DNA of 64,000 nt from Nocardioides mangrovicus (GTDB taxonomy: Bacteria; Actinomycetota; Actinomycetes; Propionibacteriales; Nocardioidaceae), in contig NZ_RDBE01000001.1 of assembly GCF_003674065.1 (NCBI RefSeq), positions 284,257-348,256 on the forward strand. The letters run 5' to 3'. The stretch's first letter is position 1; each line of letters opens with the position of its first letter. Of this stretch, positions 1 to 7,549 are shown piece by piece. The notes beneath the pieces were generated by a model, which had not been told where the DNA came from, did no database searches, and was given only the letters and a program-made list of their open reading frames with translations. The position numbers and the translations under genes were made by a program.

Positions 1-881
1 GGGTCACCCACATCGACCTGGCCAACAACTACGGCCCGCCCTACGGGCGGGCCGAGGAGAACTTCGGCCGCTACCTGCGCGACGACTTCGCCGGCCTGCG
101 CGACGAGCTGGTCATCTCGACCAAGGCCGGCTGGGACATGTGGCCCGGGCCGTACGGGCAGGGTGGCGGCTCGCGGAAGTACGTGCTGGCCTCGCTCGAC
201 CAGTCGCTGGCGCGGCTGGGCCTGGACTACGTCGACATCTTCTACAGCCACCGCTTCGACCCCGAGACGCCGGTGGCGGAGACGATGATGGCGCTCGACG
301 CCGCCGTCCGCTCCGGGCGTGCGCTCTACGTCGGGATCTCCTCCTACTCGCCCACCAAGACCCGGGAGGCGGCCGAGATCGCGCGCGACCTCGGCACGCC
401 GCTGCTGATCCATCAGCCCTCGTACTCGATGCTCAACCGCTGGATCGAGGAGCCGGGCCCCGACAACAGCCTCCTCGACGAGCTCGAGGCGCAGGGGATG
501 GGCTGCATCGTGTTCACCGCGCTCGCCCAGGGCGTGCTCACCGACCGCTACCTCGACGGCGTCCCGGCCGACTCCCGTGCCGCGCGCGAGGGCAGCTCGA
601 TCGACCGGAGCCACCTCGACGAGCGGACGCTCGACCACGTGCGCCGGCTCAACCAGATCGCCGCCGACCGCGGCCAGCAGCTGGCCCAGCTCGCGCTGCA
701 GTGGGCACTGCGCGACCCTCGGGTGACCTCGGCGGTCATCGGCGCCTCCAGCGTCGAGCAGCTCGACACCAACCTCGACGCCCTCGACGGCCCGCCGCTG
801 ACGGACGAGGAGCTGGCCCTGATCGACGCCGACGCGGTGGAGTCGGGCGTCAACCTGTGGGCCAAGCAGACCGCGGACTGA
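1..881 (+). CDS. mgrA: Aldo/keto reductase, L-glyceraldehyde 3-phosphate reductase type (5' end outside window)
   Basis: NADPH-dependent reductase of the YghZ/MgrA group, which reduces small aldehydes such as L-glyceraldehyde 3-phosphate and methylglyoxal. The frame is open from base 3 to the TGA at 879-881, so the N-terminus lies upstream of the window. The visible part begins in the beta-alpha region around the catalytic tetrad: Asp and Tyr in the motif HIDLANNYGPP, Lys in STKAGWDMWPGPYG, and His in IFYSHR. The run from STKAGWDMWPGPYG through SRKY and the later IHQPSYSMLNRW are characteristic of the YghZ subgroup rather than of general aldo/keto reductases. The C-terminal cofactor region (VIGAS) is present. 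It converges on the MOSC gene, with an intergenic repeat between them. Confidence 0.9.
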   Translation, partial: VTHIDLANNYGPPYGRAEENFGRYLRDDFAGLRDELVISTKAGWDMWPGPYGQGGGSRKYVLASLDQSLARLGLDYVDIFYSHRFDPETPVAETMMALDAAVRSGRALYVGISSYSPTKTREAAEIARDLGTPLLIHQPSYSMLNRWIEEPGPDNSLLDELEAQGMGCIVFTALAQGVLTDRYLDGVPADSRAAREGSSIDRSHLDERTLDHVRRLNQIAADRGQQLAQLALQWALRDPRVTSAVIGASSVEQLDTNLDALDGPPLTDEELALIDADAVESGVNLWAKQTAD

Positions 882-902
882 GCGGCCGCGATCGCCGGGC
901 AG

Positions 903-990
903 GTGCGCCAACCGCACCCGTGCGCACCTGGCGCGCCATCTCGGCCGGATTCGGCGCGCCCACGTCGCACGTGCGCAGCCGGCGCGAGGT
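903..990. repeat. Intergenic repeat family B, copy 1
   Basis: An 88-bp element fills the gap between two convergent genes. It matches 51850-51937 over its whole length, with a shared GTGCGCC start, a central TGGCGCG and a shared CACGTCGCACGTG near the end. The left and right ends are imperfect inverted copies of each other, so the transcript could fold. This copy is less symmetrical than the one at 51.9 kb. Confidence 0.7.
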
Positions 991-1803
991 CTAGCCCAGC
1001 ACCTCGGCCTCGTCGCCGACCCGGATGACGGCGCCGGGGGAGTCGGGGACGAGGTTGACGCCGAAGAGCGTCTTGCTGCCGCGGCGGCGGATCCGGGCCA
1101 GTGTGGCGATCGGTTCGTGGCCGCGGGCGGCGGTCTCGGGGTCGATGGTGGTCAGCACGCAGCGGTCGCAGGGCTTGACCGAGCGGAAGGTGGCCTCGCC
1201 GATGCGGACCAGGTGCCAGTCGTCCTCCGCCCACGCCGGGGCGCCGCTCAGCACGACGTTGGGGCGGAACCGGGTCATCGTCATCGGCTCGTGCTGGCCC
1301 TGGTGCCTCTCGTGCACGGCGTCGTTGAGAGCGGCCAGCGACTCCTGCGTGGCGAGCAGCAGCGGGTAGCCGTCGGCGAAGGAGACGCGGTCGGTCGGCT
1401 CGGAGTAGTCGGGGTCGGTGGCCCGCCGGGTGGGGTCGTCGAGGTAGACGAGGTGGGCGTCGCGTCCCATCGCCTTCGACAGCCAGGCGTCGGCCTCGGC
1501 CCCGGCCGGTGCGGCGTCGAGGTCGCTGCTCCAGATGCCGACGCGCTGCAGCCGCTCGCCGGTCGGGCGGGCGACGGTGAGGTCGGGCAGGTCCGGCGCC
1601 CCGAGCACCAGCCCGGTCTCGGTGATGACCGGGCGGATCAGCACCATGGGGTTGCACTCGCGGGCGGTGATGACGTCGCCGTCGGCGTCGACGACCATCC
1701 AGCGGCGGTCGCCCCGCAGCCCCCACGGCTCGACCACGGCCTCGGCGATCGACTCGCCGCGACACGACTTCACCGGGTAGCGGCGGATGTCGGTCAGCTG
1801 CAC
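991..1803 (-). CDS. MOSC domain protein (YcbX/mARC-like)
   Basis: A 270-residue protein with an N-terminal MOSC beta-barrel domain (about 1-110) and a MOSC domain (about 125-268). In YcbX and the mitochondrial amidoxime-reducing component, this fold binds molybdenum cofactor and reduces N-hydroxylated compounds. The motif KPCDRCVLTTIDP at about 210-222 matches the family site, where one cysteine ligates molybdenum; Cys212 is the likely ligand. There is no fused ferredoxin domain, unlike E. coli YcbX. A small ferredoxin is encoded just upstream on the same strand (stop at 1808), so it could be the electron donor; that is inference. The start is GTG at 1803, five bases after the ferredoxin stop codon. 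Confidence 0.85.
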   Translation of the reverse strand: MQLTDIRRYPVKSCRGESIAEAVVEPWGLRGDRRWMVVDADGDVITARECNPMVLIRPVITETGLVLGAPDLPDLTVARPTGERLQRVGIWSSDLDAAPAGAEADAWLSKAMGRDAHLVYLDDPTRRATDPDYSEPTDRVSFADGYPLLLATQESLAALNDAVHERHQGQHEPMTMTRFRPNVVLSGAPAWAEDDWHLVRIGEATFRSVKPCDRCVLTTIDPETAARGHEPIATLARIRRRGSKTLFGVNLVPDSPGAVIRVGDEAEVLG

Positions 1804-1807
1804 CCCG

Positions 1808-2011
1808 TCAGGGTACGAGTCGCAGCGCCTGCAGCGGGCAGGCGTTGCGCGCGCGGTGGGCGTAGCGCTCGAGCTCGGCGGGCACCAGCGGGTCGCGCTC
1901 GCCGGAGCGGCTCTGCGGGTAGCCCCACTCGTCGGTGGCGAGCAGCTCGGGGAGCAGCTCGGCGCAGGCGCCGTGGCCGTCGCAGCGGGTCCAGTCGATG
2001 TGCACCCTCAT
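1808..2011 (-). CDS. Small 3Fe-4S ferredoxin
   Basis: A 67-residue ferredoxin of the actinobacterial type often paired with cytochrome P450s and flavoprotein reductases. It contains Cys10-x5-Cys16 near the N-terminus and a third cysteine in NACPLQAL at position 58. The second cysteine of a classical 4Fe-4S motif is absent, so a 3Fe-4S cluster is expected. The ATG overlaps the TGA of the NuoF-like gene by four bases (ATGA), so translation is probably coupled. It would take electrons from the NuoF-like flavoprotein or pass them to the MOSC protein downstream; the direction cannot be read from sequence. Confidence 0.85.
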   Translation of the reverse strand: MRVHIDWTRCDGHGACAELLPELLATDEWGYPQSRSGERDPLVPAELERYAHRARNACPLQALRLVP

Positions 2012-3105
2012 GCCGCGTGACACCGGCCCGCCTGGTGCTCGGTGACGTGGCCGGCGAAGACCTGCATCGTGCTGGCCACGAAGCGGGCCGTGCCGTCGGG
2101 ATGACCGCAGGCACCGCGGCCGATGACCAGCGCCTGCATGCGCTCGACGTCGGCGCTCAGGGTCGGGTCGGCCTCGCGCCGTGCCAGGCGGTCCAGCGCA
2201 TGGGCCATGCGCGGCAGCCCGTTGAGGCACGGCCCGCACTGGCCGAGGCTCTCGCGGGCCAGGTAGGAGGCGATGTCGGCGCTGGCCCGCAGCGGGCAGT
2301 CGCGGCGGTCGAGCACGTGGACGATGCCGACGTCGAGCCGGTCGTCGGGACGGGTGCGCCAGGTGCCGTGGTAACCGCCGGCGAGCACCGCCCTCACTCG
2401 CATGGTGGCCACGCCGGCCGCCTCCAGCACCTCGCCCAGCGTCGAGCCCTCGGCCACCTCGTGGACGCCGGGCCTGGCCAGGACATCGGCGGAGCTGCCG
2501 CTCACCGAGACCAGCCGGGTGCCGGGCACGACGGCGTCGCCGTAGCGGGCGAGCAGGGCCAGCCGGGCCAGCGTCTCGGCATTGAGGACGAGCGTCGGGC
2601 GGCCGTCGAGCCCGTGCTGCCACACCGGGCGCCGCGGGTCGGAGGGGAGGCCCGGACGGCCGGCCAGCCGGTTGACCAGCGCCGACTCCTGGCCGGCGGC
2701 GAACCCGCCCTCGACGCGGCGTACCTCGACCGGGCGCTGGGCCGCTGCCACCTGGACGGCGGAGGGGTCGATGTGATGGCCGACCGCGAGCACGGTCCGC
2801 TTCACGCGGAGCGCACCGCCGAGGAGCTCCAGCCCGTCGAGCACGAGACCGGGTGAGGTCCGTAGCAGCAGGGCGTCCTTGCGTGAGAGTGGCTCGCCCT
2901 CCATCGCGTTGCCGACCACGACCGGTCGGGCGCGCGACGCCGCGACCGCCGCGAGCTTGCGCTCGGTGGGGAAGCCAGCGCCGCCGCGGCCGGTGAGACC
3001 CGAGCGGGCGGCGAGGTCGACGACCTCGTCGAGCGAGATCCGCGGCAGCGGGTCCGGTGGTGTGCCGCCCAGCAGTCGGGCGGTCGCCACGGGCGTGATG
3101 GTCAT
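2008..3105 (-). CDS. NuoF-like NADH-binding flavoprotein with incomplete cluster motif
   Basis: A 365-residue relative of the 51-kDa subunit of complex I, which oxidises NADH through FMN and a 4Fe-4S cluster. The FMN/NADH glycine motif GRGGAGFPT is at 39-47, and the second nucleotide region reads NAMEGEPLSRKD at 66-77. An SLBB-like region lies at about 190-270. The C-terminal cluster domain reads ESLGQCGPC at 285-293 and GACGHPDG at 332-339. Complex I NuoF has ESCGxCxxC, so the first of four ligands is Leu287 here, leaving Cys290, Cys293 and Cys333. It lies in an operon with overlapping start and stop codons on both sides (3102-3105 and 2008-2011). It is not part of a nuo operon. The expected role is a cytosolic NADH entry point for the membrane heme protein encoded just upstream. 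Confidence 0.8.
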   Translation of the reverse strand: MTITPVATARLLGGTPPDPLPRISLDEVVDLAARSGLTGRGGAGFPTERKLAAVAASRARPVVVGNAMEGEPLSRKDALLLRTSPGLVLDGLELLGGALRVKRTVLAVGHHIDPSAVQVAAAQRPVEVRRVEGGFAAGQESALVNRLAGRPGLPSDPRRPVWQHGLDGRPTLVLNAETLARLALLARYGDAVVPGTRLVSVSGSSADVLARPGVHEVAEGSTLGEVLEAAGVATMRVRAVLAGGYHGTWRTRPDDRLDVGIVHVLDRRDCPLRASADIASYLARESLGQCGPCLNGLPRMAHALDRLARREADPTLSADVERMQALVIGRGACGHPDGTARFVASTMQVFAGHVTEHQAGRCHAA

Positions 3106-3677
3106 GTTCCGAGCCTCCGTTCGACGCGCACGCGGCCGCGCCCGACGAACGCCGGGGAGAGCCGCCAGCCGACCGCCAGGGCCACCGCGAGCACGCAGCC
3201 GGCGGCCAGGCCGATCATCCAGGCCGAGGTGTTGTCGGTGCCGTTGCCGACGGCGTGCGCGAGCGCCACCGGCCACATCAGGTAGGTGAGCAGGTGGACG
3301 GCGCGGAAGACCCGGGGGCCGACCCTGTCGCGCAGCAGGCTCACCACGGTGACCACGAGCAGCAGGTCGACCGCCAGCGTGCCGAGCCCCTGCCACAGCG
3401 GTCGGTAGTCGCCCAGGAACGGCACGACGGCGTCGACCACCGAGAGCTGGGCGTAGGGATCGAACATCAGCGAGCCCACGTGCACGGCGATGAGGCCGAC
3501 GCCGGTCAGCGCCGCGGTGCGGTGCAGCTCGTTGAGGCCGAACCGGCCGACGCCCAATGCGTTGCGCCCGCCGCAGCCCATGATGCCGAGCACCATCGTC
3601 AGCGTGAAGCAGACCAGCGCGACGACGCCGGTTCCTCGGCCCAGCGCCCACAGTGCTTCATCCATGTCGGGCCTCAT
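3102..3677 (-). CDS. Ferric reductase-like transmembrane heme protein
   Basis: A 191-residue integral membrane protein of the ferric reductase-like transmembrane domain family, with about five hydrophobic helices. Two histidine pairs suited to two b hemes are visible: His52 and His66 (x13) in one helix pair, and His128 and His141 (x12) in another. There is no fused FAD/NADPH domain, so it needs a separate electron donor; the NuoF-like protein, whose start overlaps this stop codon, is the obvious candidate. The start is placed at 3677, though an ATG at 3665 is also possible. The gene follows apbE after a 36-bp gap. Likely function: moving electrons from cytosolic NADH across the membrane to a periplasmic flavin acceptor. 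Confidence 0.8.
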   Translation of the reverse strand: MRPDMDEALWALGRGTGVVALVCFTLTMVLGIMGCGGRNALGVGRFGLNELHRTAALTGVGLIAVHVGSLMFDPYAQLSVVDAVVPFLGDYRPLWQGLGTLAVDLLLVVTVVSLLRDRVGPRVFRAVHLLTYLMWPVALAHAVGNGTDNTSAWMIGLAAGCVLAVALAVGWRLSPAFVGRGRVRVERRLGT

Positions 3678-3713
3678 CCATCTCGGCCACGTCCCACTCG
3701 CACCCAGCCATGA

Positions 3714-4625
3714 CTACGCCGCGACCTCGCGCGGGAACCCGTTGAGCGTGCGCACGGCGCCGGCCTCGTCGACCAGCCGTGTCGGCAGACCGAGACCCTC
3801 GAGCCACTCGACGGCGTCGTCGCCCTTGACGATGGCGGCGGTGGTCGCGGTGTTGGCGCGGGCGCAGTCCTCGGCCACGACGGTGACGGTGCGCCACGGG
3901 CCGCGGGTGGGCATGCCGGTGGCCGGGTCGAGCAGGTGGTGCAGCCGACGCTCGCCGGCGGTCCAGGTGCGGCGCATCGTGCTCGACGTCGCGATCGCGG
4001 CCCCCTCCGCGAGGCTGACCTGGTGCACCGAGTCGGTCGGCAGGTCCTGCACGGTGATCTGCCAGCCCCCGCGGGGGCCGGGGCCGGCGGTGGCGACGTC
4101 GCCGCCGAGCGAGACCAGCACTCCGCAGCCCAGCTGCTCCGCGACGGTCGCGGCGACGCGGTCGGCCGCGGCGGCCTTCGCGGTGGCGCCGAGGTCCAGC
4201 TGCACGTCGTCGGGACGGAAGACCCGGTGGCCGTCGAGCCGCAGGCTGCGCCAGCCCGCGGCGGGTCCCACGACGTCGCGCGGGTCGGCCTCGACCAGGC
4301 TCAGCGTCCGGCTGCGGACGGCCGCGATGTCGGCGTCGTAGCCCAGGCCGGTGATGGCCCGTCCCAGCGTCGGGTCCACGGCGCCGTCGGAGAGCCAGGC
4401 CGCGACGAGGGCCTCGCGCAGCAGCTCCGCCAGCATGGGGGAGACGTCGTTCCAGCCCGCGCGCAGCCGCATGAGCTCGGAGTCCGGGCGGAACCGGCTG
4501 CAGGCGGTCTCGACCTCGTGCAGCAGCTCACGGGCCAGCTGGACGGCCGGGGCGAGCGCGTCGACGTCTGTGGTGACCAGGCGGCACTCGCAGCTCCACA
4601 GGTCGAAGTCGTAGGTGGGCAGCAC
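3714..4625 (-). CDS. apbE: FAD:protein FMN transferase
   Basis: A 303-residue ApbE-family enzyme that attaches FMN from FAD to a Thr or Ser of a target protein. Family signatures are visible: GAVDPTLGRAITGLGYD at 81-97, the DLGATAKAAAAD segment at 144-155, SLGGDV at 172-177, HHLLDPATGMP at 229-239, and the metal-binding NTATTAA at 258-264. There is no signal peptide or lipobox, so this copy appears cytosolic or uses the neighbouring membrane protein for localisation. The start is GTG at 4625, two bases after the stop of the upstream small membrane-protein gene. No protein with a recognisable FMN-binding domain is encoded nearby, so the substrate is unknown. Confidence 0.9.
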   Translation of the reverse strand: MLPTYDFDLWSCECRLVTTDVDALAPAVQLARELLHEVETACSRFRPDSELMRLRAGWNDVSPMLAELLREALVAAWLSDGAVDPTLGRAITGLGYDADIAAVRSRTLSLVEADPRDVVGPAAGWRSLRLDGHRVFRPDDVQLDLGATAKAAAADRVAATVAEQLGCGVLVSLGGDVATAGPGPRGGWQITVQDLPTDSVHQVSLAEGAAIATSSTMRRTWTAGERRLHHLLDPATGMPTRGPWRTVTVVAEDCARANTATTAAIVKGDDAVEWLEGLGLPTRLVDEAGAVRTLNGFPREVAA

Positions 4626-4627
4626 GG

Positions 4628-4930
4628 CTACGACCCGCTCGTGGTGGCCGCCGACGAGCTGTCGCTGCTGCCGGTGGTGACCAGGCTGCTGGTCTTGGTC
4701 GAGCTGCTCGATGAGCTCGAGGTGCCGTCCGACGTGGTGGTGGTCGGCGTGCCCGAGGAGGCCGTGCCCGTGCTGGAGGTCGTGGTCGCGGTGGCCGCGG
4801 TCTGCAGTCCCAGGGCGGTGGCGACGCCGAGTGAGGCGGCCACGGCGGTTCCCAAGAGGGCGCTGCGCAGCCGGCCGACGCGTCGGGTGCGGCGATCTCT
4901 ATCGTGAACGGGGTCAGCGGAGGAGGTCAT
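4628..4930 (-). CDS. Small Ser/Thr-rich single-pass membrane protein
   Basis: A 100-residue protein and the first gene of the apbE/ferric-reductase operon. It has a basic cytosolic start (residues 10-22 rich in Arg), one hydrophobic helix at about 23-47, and an outside tail of about 50 residues made almost only of Ser, Thr, Gly and Ala, including SDGT at 67-70. No known domain is recognised. ATG at 4930 is chosen because it puts the basic stretch directly before the helix; an in-frame start at 5026 would run into the divergent ABC-F gene. The composition resembles cell-wall linkers. Its position two bases before apbE suggests a role in the same electron pathway, perhaps as scaffold or acceptor, but this is not shown by sequence. 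Confidence 0.65.
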   Translation of the reverse strand: MTSSADPVHDRDRRTRRVGRLRSALLGTAVAASLGVATALGLQTAATATTTSSTGTASSGTPTTTTSDGTSSSSSSSTKTSSLVTTGSSDSSSAATTSGS

Positions 4931-5012
4931 GGCCGTAAGGCTCCCGAGCGCCGCTGTGCCTTTCCTGTGGAGCGCCCGGGATTTCGGGATGCGTCGTCCG
5001 GTGCACCCGGCG

Positions 5013-5018
5013 CACAAT
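5013..5018 (+). promoter_or_regulatory. -10-like box for a leaderless ABC-F transcript
   Basis: CACAAT lies six bases before the ATG at 5025. This spacing puts the predicted transcription start at or next to the start codon. No clear -35 box is visible. Confidence 0.4.
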
Positions 5019-5024
5019 CTCGGC

Positions 5025-6704
5025 ATGGGTCACGTCGACGTCGCTGGGGTGCGCTACGAGCTCCCCGACGGCCGGGTGCTGCTCGACGACGTGTCGTTCC
5101 GGGTCGGCGAGGGTGCGAAGGTCGCGCTGGTCGGCGCCAACGGTGCCGGGAAGACGACGCTGCTGCGCATCGTCAGCGGCGAGCTGGTGCCGCACGCCGG
5201 TGCCGTGACCCGCAGCGGTGGGCTGGGCGAGATGCGGCAGCTGGTGACGCAGTCGGGTGCGCGGACGGTGGCCGAGCTGCTGCTCTCGGTGGCGCCGCCG
5301 CGCGTGCGCGCCGCCGCGGCGGAGGTCGACGCCTGCGAGCTGCTGCTCATGGACCGCGACGACGAGCCGACCCAGCTGCGCTACGCCACCGCGCTGGCCG
5401 AGTACGCCGACGCCGGCGGCTACGACCTCGAGGTCACCTGGGACGTGTGCTGCACCGCCGCGCTGGGCATCGGCTTCGACCGGGCCCGGCACCGCGACCT
5501 GGACACCCTCTCCGGCGGCGAGCAGAAGCGGCTGGTGCTGGAGTACCTGCTGGCCGGCCCCGACGAGGTGCTGCTGCTCGACGAGCCCGACAACTTCCTC
5601 GACGTGCCCGGCAAGCAGTGGCTCGAGCGGCGGATCACCGAGTCGGCGAAGACGATCTTGATGATCAGCCACGACCGCGAGCTGCTGGCCAACACCGCCA
5701 CGCGGATCGTCACCGTGGAGCTGAGCGCGGCCGGCAACACGGTCTGGACCCACCCCGGCGGCTTCGCCTCCTACCACGACGCGCGGCGGGCACGGTTCGA
5801 GCGCTTCGAGGAGCTCGCCCGTCGCTGGGAGGAGGAGCACGCGAAGCTGAAGGCGCTCGTGCTGCGCTACAAGATCAAGGCCGAGTACAACGACGGCCTG
5901 GCCTCCCAGTACCGAGCGGCGCAGACCCGGCTGCGCAAGTTCGAGGAGGCCGGGCCGCCGCAGGCGATCCCCCGCGAGCAGCAGGTGACGATGCGGCTGA
6001 CCGGTGGTCGTACCGGCAAGCGGGCGGTGGTGTGCGAGGGCGTGGAGCTGGTCGGCCTGATGCGCCCCTTCGACCTGGAGGTCTGGTACGGCGAACGGGT
6101 GGCGGTGCTGGGGTCCAACGGCTCGGGCAAGTCGCACTTCCTGCGGCTGCTGGCCGCCGGCGGCTCCGACCCCGACGTCGAGCACCGGCCGGTCTCCGAG
6201 CGCCCGGTGGAGCCGGTGCGCCACACCGGTACGGCCAAGCTGGGGGCTCGCGTCCGCCCGGGCTGGTTCGTCCAGACCCACGCTCACCCCGAGCTGGTCG
6301 GCCGCACGCTGCTGGAGATCCTGCACCGTGGCGACGGCCATCGCGCGGGCATGGGCCGCGAGCAGGCCGCCCGGGTGCTCGACCGCTACGAGCTCGCCCA
6401 CGCCGCCGAGCAGCGGTTCGAGTCGCTCTCCGGCGGCCAGCAGGCCCGGTTCCAGATCCTGCTGCTGGAGCTGTCGGGTGCGACCCTGCTGCTGCTCGAC
6501 GAGCCCACCGACAACCTCGACGTCGAGTCCGCCGAGGCGCTCGAGGCCGGCCTGCAGCAGTTCGATGGCACGGTGCTCGCCGTCACCCACGACCGGTGGT
6601 TCGCCCGGGGGTTCGACCGGTTCCTCGTCTACGGCGCCGACGGGTCGGTCTATGAGTCCGACGAGCCGGTGTGGGACGAGGGGCGGGTGGCGCGGGTCCG
6701 GTAG
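5025..6704 (+). CDS. ABC-F family ATPase
   Basis: A 559-residue soluble protein with two ABC nucleotide-binding domains and no membrane segments, the layout of ABC-F translation factors and antibiotic-resistance proteins. The first domain has Walker A GANGAGKTT at 37-45, signature LSGGEQKR near 162 and Walker B LLLDEPDN near 183. The linker region (about 245-325) is charged and helical. The second domain has Walker A GSNGSGKSH near 363, LSGGQQAR near 467 and LLLDEPTDN near 489. ATG 5025 is preferred over the in-frame ATG at 4929: homologous sequence starts at GHVDVAGV, and 4929 would overlap the divergent gene. The target (ribosome or other) cannot be told; it is not close enough to a named resistance protein for me to assign one. 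Confidence 0.85.
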   Translation: MGHVDVAGVRYELPDGRVLLDDVSFRVGEGAKVALVGANGAGKTTLLRIVSGELVPHAGAVTRSGGLGEMRQLVTQSGARTVAELLLSVAPPRVRAAAAEVDACELLLMDRDDEPTQLRYATALAEYADAGGYDLEVTWDVCCTAALGIGFDRARHRDLDTLSGGEQKRLVLEYLLAGPDEVLLLDEPDNFLDVPGKQWLERRITESAKTILMISHDRELLANTATRIVTVELSAAGNTVWTHPGGFASYHDARRARFERFEELARRWEEEHAKLKALVLRYKIKAEYNDGLASQYRAAQTRLRKFEEAGPPQAIPREQQVTMRLTGGRTGKRAVVCEGVELVGLMRPFDLEVWYGERVAVLGSNGSGKSHFLRLLAAGGSDPDVEHRPVSERPVEPVRHTGTAKLGARVRPGWFVQTHAHPELVGRTLLEILHRGDGHRAGMGREQAARVLDRYELAHAAEQRFESLSGGQQARFQILLLELSGATLLLLDEPTDNLDVESAEALEAGLQQFDGTVLAVTHDRWFARGFDRFLVYGADGSVYESDEPVWDEGRVARVR

Positions 6705-6727
6705 GGCCGGCGGCCGGCGGCCGGCGG

Positions 6728-6822
6728 GGGTTTTGCCGGGTGCCCGGCAAAACCCGGGGAATTCGGCTCGGATTTCGGTAGCGATGGGGGAGTTTCGGTC
6801 GGTCACCGTCCGGTTCGCCGGG
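6728..6822. repeat. Intergenic repeat family A, copy 1
   Basis: It begins with a perfect inverted repeat (13-bp arms, 6728-6740 and 6743-6755, spacer TG; core GTTTTGCCGGG). A conserved tail containing GGCTCGGATTTCGGTA and GGAGTTTC, ending near CCGGTTCGCC, follows. A second tandem copy lies at 6873-6968 and a third at 21525-21616. The copies sit between the convergent ABC-F and DedA genes. Confidence 0.8.
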
Positions 6823-6872
6823 ATTGCGTGACGGGTGGCGCAGCTCGGCGGGCGGTGGGCCGGCGAGCGGCG

Positions 6873-6968
6873 GGGGTTTTGCCGGGTGCCCGGCAAAACC
6901 CCGAGATGGTGGCTCGGATTTCGGTACCAGCAGTGGAGTTTCCGTCACCCACCGCCCGGTTCGCCCCG
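6873..6968. repeat. Intergenic repeat family A, copy 2
   Basis: Perfect 14-bp arms (6873-6886 and 6889-6902) around TG, then the same tail as copy 1 with scattered differences. It ends three bases before the DedA stop codon at 6971. Two copies in direct orientation, 145 bp apart, suggest a local duplication of about 145 bp. Confidence 0.8.
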
Positions 6969-6970
6969 GT

Positions 6971-7549
6971 TCACCGGTCCCGGCGCAGGCGGGGCAGGAC
7001 GATGCCGAGCACCGCGGCCACGGCGATCACCACGACCAGGGCGATCGTGGTGTTGGGGATCAGCGAGTGGCCCACGACGCCGATCGCGGCGTACATGAGC
7101 GCCCACAGCAGGGCGGCGAGGGTGTCGGCGACGGCGAACTTCGCCAGGGGGTAGCCGCCGAGCGAGGCGGCCAGGAGCACCGGGATCCGGCCGGCGGGGA
7201 TGAGGCGGGAGAGCAGCAGGGCGCGGACCTCGTTGGCCTCGATGCGCTGGCGCAGCCGGCGCAGGGTGCCCTCGGGGTCGTCGGCGTGGAGCCAGCCGAC
7301 GCGCTGGGCCAGCGGGGCGCCGGCCACGCGGAGGACGGCGTAGGTGACCAGGTCGCCGAGGTAGGCGCCGGCGCCGCCGCAGGCCACGACGAGGGCGATC
7401 TCCCACGGGTGGTGGTTGCGCGCCAGCACGGCGGCCGCGCTGACGGCGGCCCCGGTGGGCACCACCGGCACCACCGAGCCGAAGGCGACGAGGCCGAGCA
7501 GCGTCAGCAGGTCCAGCGGTCCGATGCCCGGAGCGAGGTCCGGGGTCAC
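6971..7549 (-). CDS. DedA family membrane protein
   Basis: A 192-residue polytopic membrane protein of the DedA/SNARE-associated (VTT) family, whose members include undecaprenyl-phosphate and phospholipid flippases. The central region ACGGAGAYLGDLVTY followed by RLIPAGRIPVLLAASLG (about 110-150) matches the family re-entrant motifs: the conserved acidic residue is in GAYLGD and the Arg in SRLIPAGR. The start is GTG at 7549, which overlaps the stop of the upstream metallo-hydrolase gene (GTGA), so the two are translationally coupled. It is the last gene of the phosphodiesterase/metallo-hydrolase/DedA operon, which suggests a role in membrane lipid handling. Confidence 0.8.
   Translation of the reverse strand: MTPDLAPGIGPLDLLTLLGLVAFGSVVPVVPTGAAVSAAAVLARNHHPWEIALVVACGGAGAYLGDLVTYAVLRVAGAPLAQRVGWLHADDPEGTLRRLRQRIEANEVRALLLSRLIPAGRIPVLLAASLGGYPLAKFAVADTLAALLWALMYAAIGVVGHSLIPNTTIALVVVIAVAAVLGIVLPRLRRDR

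Noticed and set aside
1117-2856. Long plus-strand open frame across the MOSC and ferredoxin/NuoF-like genes
   Set aside because: Its translation is low-complexity Gly/Ala/Arg/Val with no motif, and it is the mirror of well-supported minus-strand genes; GC-rich third positions keep antisense frames open.
4929-5024. Upstream in-frame ATG of the ABC-F gene as the true start
   Set aside because: It would overlap the divergent membrane-protein start and add 32 residues without similarity; a -10 box sits just before 5025.
4914-6896. 660-codon minus-strand open frame opposite the ABC-F gene
   Set aside because: The plus strand has both Walker A, signature and Walker B motifs in order; the minus frame has none of any kind.
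6728-6968. CRISPR array from tandem palindromes
   Set aside because: Only two units with a tail that is itself conserved between copies; no variable spacers and no cas genes.
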